The notes under the pieces are model-generated. The model was given only the letters and a program-made list of their open reading frames with translations, searched no databases and had not been told where the DNA came from. From assembly GCA_039193385.1 (NCBI GenBank), contig JBCCWR010000118.1, positions 1 to 7,400 on the forward strand: a DNA stretch of 7,400 bases. The letters are read 5' to 3'. The position numbers and the translations under genes are program-made. This document shows positions 5,555 through 7,400 of this stretch, in pieces; position 1 is the first letter of the stretch; every line of letters begins with the position of its first letter. The DNA is from JBCCWR01 sp039193385 (lineage in GTDB: Bacteria > Verrucomicrobiota > Verrucomicrobiia > Methylacidiphilales > JBCCWR01).

Positions 5555-6208
5555 CTAAAAGGGACTGAAAAACTCGTAGAGTGTCGTCAACCAGCCCTTT
5601 TTCTGTTGGCGTGAAATCGTTCCTGTTCCCTTATGCAGAATTTGTAGTTCAGCAATGTTTGAGGATGATACGGTATTCGTTGCTGTGATGTCGGACTGTC
5701 TGATAAAGCCGGATAAAACCATCTCTGTATTTTCCTGTCCCGTCTCGAATGAACGTCTGGCCTCAATCTTAAACGTTCCGTTCGGGTTTACTTCAATGAT
5801 GCGTGCCTGGATAGTAGTTTCTAGGGTTTCACGGTTATCAATCGCCCCTTCGGCTCCGTGATCACGCGCAGAGTTCCAGTTAAATACAGGTGTATTGCCA
5901 TCATAAGTGAACCAGTCCCAGTCGCCACCAGGAGGAAAGAGCAGACTCGTTATTCCCTCGTTAAGTGAGGACTCCTTCGACGTTTCCGTGGACTGATCTT
6001 TGGTCGCCACGGTGCTCAGGTTAACAACAATGGTGATTAAATCGCCCGCAGTAGAGGCTTTGTCATCAGCAAAAAATGACTGATGTACACTGCGGGATGA
6101 AGGCCATATAGAGCCAGTTCCGGCCATCGTGTCGGGCACAAAAAGGCCAGCCGTTACGAGACCGAAAGCGAGCGCATGTATGGGGTGTATGATTGGCTTA
6201 GTTAACAT
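5555..6208 (-). CDS. flgH: Flagellar L-ring protein FlgH, non-lipidated form
   Basis: FlgH builds the L ring, the outer-membrane bushing of the flagellar rod. The 217-residue protein has the family blocks GSIW (32-35), AGDLITIVV (54-62), a Trp/Phe-rich segment at 96-111, RETLETTIQARIIEVNPNG (126-144), VLSGFIRQSDITATNTVSSS (164-183) and the terminal KGWLTTLYEFFSPF (204-217). The N-terminus (1-29) looks like a Sec signal ending in TMAG, with cleavage probably after A29. There is no cysteine anywhere in the protein, so the lipobox that lipidates classical FlgH is missing and the ring would need another way to hold the outer membrane. The ATG has AAAGGA 9 bases upstream and lies 11 bases inside the end of flgA; the overlap suggests coupled translation. 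FlgI follows after 23 bases. Confidence 0.95.
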   Translation of the reverse strand: MLTKPIIHPIHALAFGLVTAGLFVPDTMAGTGSIWPSSRSVHQSFFADDKASTAGDLITIVVNLSTVATKDQSTETSKESSLNEGITSLLFPPGGDWDWFTYDGNTPVFNWNSARDHGAEGAIDNRETLETTIQARIIEVNPNGTFKIEARRSFETGQENTEMVLSGFIRQSDITATNTVSSSNIAELQILHKGTGTISRQQKKGWLTTLYEFFSPF

Positions 6209-7169
6209 ACATTACGTTCCTTTCATCAATAACCCGGACCGAAAGAAGCTTCCGGGATTTATTGTTTCTAGCTGGTATCACATCATTCCGAGACCCATCT
6301 CTCATCGCTATAGCAGTCAAGGTGACGCGCACACCATTTGTTTTATAGTGCACGACCACTGGATCGCCTTGTTGGATGAGGATGCGTGGACGGAACTGGC
6401 TCTGAGTCAAAAGTCTGCCTGTGGTTAGTCCTTGCTTGAGTTGATGATCAAAGGGGAATTGATCAATAACCAGATCTTTTGGTTCCTTCAGGACATCAAC
6501 ATGTTCGATCTTAAAGTTTTCTATGTGCACAAGATCCCGTGATTTTTGGTTGTTTAAGGAGCGCCATACCTGGCGTACCCAGGACCAGCGGAAAGTGATA
6601 TTCTTGGATAAAACACGTTTGCCAGATTCCTCGAAGTGAAGCACTGCCGTGGCCCAGGGGTTTTCCAGAGCTTTAGATGGAATATCGATGACCACACCGA
6701 CATCGCCTTTAGGCACGGCAAAAGATTGAAAGTTTCTCAATTCTTCAACGGCGACTTTGCCTTTTTCCGAAGTCAGACGTTTTAAGGATTTTTCAATCAT
6801 GGTAACAACGGAAGCTTCTGGAATCCAACGTCCGGGACGGTTCACTATACATTCTCCAGGGCCTTCCCAGATGATGGTGCCGTGATAGTGTTTACTTAAG
6901 AAGGTTTGAATGGCAGTACGCGTCCATTTTTTAGTCTCCCCAATTTTGGGTGAAGATCCGATGCGCATTTTCAGAAACTTGGGTTCAAGACCTCGAGCCT
7001 GCTTGAGTAGTTGCCCTAAGGTGAGATCATTTCCCTTTACCGAGGTTTCCTCATGCAGAATCAGGATTTGAGCCTGAGCACTGGAGAAAATAGCAACAAA
7101 AAGAAATAGAAGCAGAGCAACAGTTGCCTTGCTCGTCTTATCACTTTTCTTTGTATTATTATCAGTCAT
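6198..7169 (-). CDS. flgA: Flagellar P-ring assembly chaperone FlgA, long form
   Basis: FlgA is a periplasmic chaperone needed for FlgI to polymerise into the P ring. The 323-residue product starts with a Lys-rich n-region, a hydrophobic helix (about 16-30) and a likely Sec cleavage after AQA (31-33). The C-terminal part (about 200-322) is the SAF-like FlgA domain: hydrophobic LVHIENFKIEHVDV (213-226), GLTTGRLLTQSQFRP (247-261), IQQGDPVVVHYKTNGVRVTL (265-284), AIAMRDGSRNDVIPARNNKS (286-305) and a closing LLSVRVIDERNVMYV (308-322), all in family order. The N-terminal half (about 34-197) is longer than in enteric FlgA (about 219 residues in total) and I recognise no separate domain in it. It starts 8 bases after the flgG stop with no clear Shine-Dalgarno, only an A/T-rich run, and overlaps flgH by 11 bases. 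Its place before flgH and flgI fits its role. Confidence 0.92.
   Translation of the reverse strand: MTDNNTKKSDKTSKATVALLLFLFVAIFSSAQAQILILHEETSVKGNDLTLGQLLKQARGLEPKFLKMRIGSSPKIGETKKWTRTAIQTFLSKHYHGTIIWEGPGECIVNRPGRWIPEASVVTMIEKSLKRLTSEKGKVAVEELRNFQSFAVPKGDVGVVIDIPSKALENPWATAVLHFEESGKRVLSKNITFRWSWVRQVWRSLNNQKSRDLVHIENFKIEHVDVLKEPKDLVIDQFPFDHQLKQGLTTGRLLTQSQFRPRILIQQGDPVVVHYKTNGVRVTLTAIAMRDGSRNDVIPARNNKSRKLLSVRVIDERNVMYVN
6218..6223 (-). promoter_or_regulatory. Ribosome binding site of flgH
   Basis: The coding strand reads AAAGGA, 9 bases before the ATG at 6206-6208, inside the last codons of flgA. An out-of-frame ATG sits four bases before the true start, so the frame is decided by the conserved FlgH protein rather than by the site alone. 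Confidence 0.65.
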
Positions 7170-7177
7170 TTTTTAAA

Positions 7178-7400
7178 TTAACGTTTCAGGCTGTTAACAA
7201 GTCCCAGCATTTCATCTGAAGATTGAATGGCTTTGGAATTAATTTCGTAAGCACGTTGAGCTTGAATAAGACGGACCATCTCCTCCACCACAAGGACATT
7301 GGAACCTTCCAGAAATCCCTGTGCTAAAGTGCCGGTTCCCTGCTCACCAGGAGTAATGCCTGTGACAGCTGCCCCGGATGCTTCAGATTCCTGGTAAAGG
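7178..7400 (-). CDS. flgG: Flagellar distal rod protein FlgG, C-terminal part
   Basis: FlgG forms the distal rod, the drive shaft that passes through the P and L rings. Only the last 73 codons are in the window; the gene enters from the right edge. The visible sequence begins LYQESEASG, continues through an acidic/Gly-rich GITPGEQGTGTL stretch, and then carries the hallmark C-terminus: LAQGFLEGSNVLVVEEMVRL, IQAQRAYEINSKAIQSSDEM and LGLVNSLKR before TAA (7178-7180). This closing pattern (QGxLExSNV, EMVxLIxAQRAYE, SKxIQxxDEM) is diagnostic of FlgG among rod and hook proteins. FlgF shares part of it but lacks the AYEINSKAIQ form and this terminus. flgA begins 8 bases after the stop, so both belong to the same transcript. 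The truncation is due only to the window edge. Confidence 0.95.
   Translation of the reverse strand, partial: LYQESEASGAAVTGITPGEQGTGTLAQGFLEGSNVLVVEEMVRLIQAQRAYEINSKAIQSSDEMLGLVNSLKR

Noticed and set aside
6129..6428. A 99-codon open frame on the plus strand across flgH and flgA
   Set aside because: Both opposing genes are clearly conserved here and the translated product resembles nothing known to me.
1..7400. A hidden defence, mobile or biosynthetic system
   Set aside because: Almost every base belongs to a recognised flagellar or regulatory gene on one strand, with no foreign-looking segment, integrase, repeat array or unexplained long gap.

Overview
The window holds a single, tightly packed flagellar gene cluster, with every gene read from the minus strand (right to left). 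In transcription order it runs flgG (3' end only), flgA, flgH, flgI, flgJ (rod-binding domain only), flgN, flgK, flgL, fliW and csrA. Neighbouring genes overlap by 4 to 11 bases or are 8 to 23 bases apart, so the whole stretch looks like part of one polycistronic transcript whose promoter lies beyond the right edge. No stretch over 300 bases lacks a gene, and I see no mobile element, CRISPR array, tRNA or rRNA.

The first half (about 4116-7400) encodes the distal rod (FlgG) and the outer rings: FlgA (periplasmic chaperone of the P ring), FlgH (L ring), FlgI (P ring) and FlgJ (rod assembly). The middle (about 742-3653) encodes the hook-filament junction proteins FlgK and FlgL and their export chaperone FlgN. 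The end (43-745) encodes the FliW-CsrA regulatory pair, which in studied bacteria couples flagellin translation to flagellar assembly by partner switching. Flagellin may therefore be encoded near the left edge, but it is not in the window.

P- and L-ring genes mean a diderm cell with an outer membrane. The flgN-flgK-flgL-fliW-csrA order resembles that of Bacillus. A diderm set combined with FliW-CsrA fits non-enteric lineages such as Verrucomicrobiota, Planctomycetota or Desulfobacterota-like bacteria. The moderate G+C and the non-lipidated FlgH make me lean to a PVC-type organism, but this is inference with low confidence.

Most of this is an ordinary, well-conserved system, and I find no convincing evidence of an undescribed one. 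The points worth a second look are variations on known parts: a Gly-rich insertion of roughly 90 residues in FlgI, an FlgH with no lipobox cysteine, cysteine-free mature P- and L-ring proteins, a long FlgA, a FlgJ without its muramidase domain, a CsrA with an Ala/Lys-rich tail and a GTG start, and two mRNA hairpins in the 3' ends of flgN and csrA.
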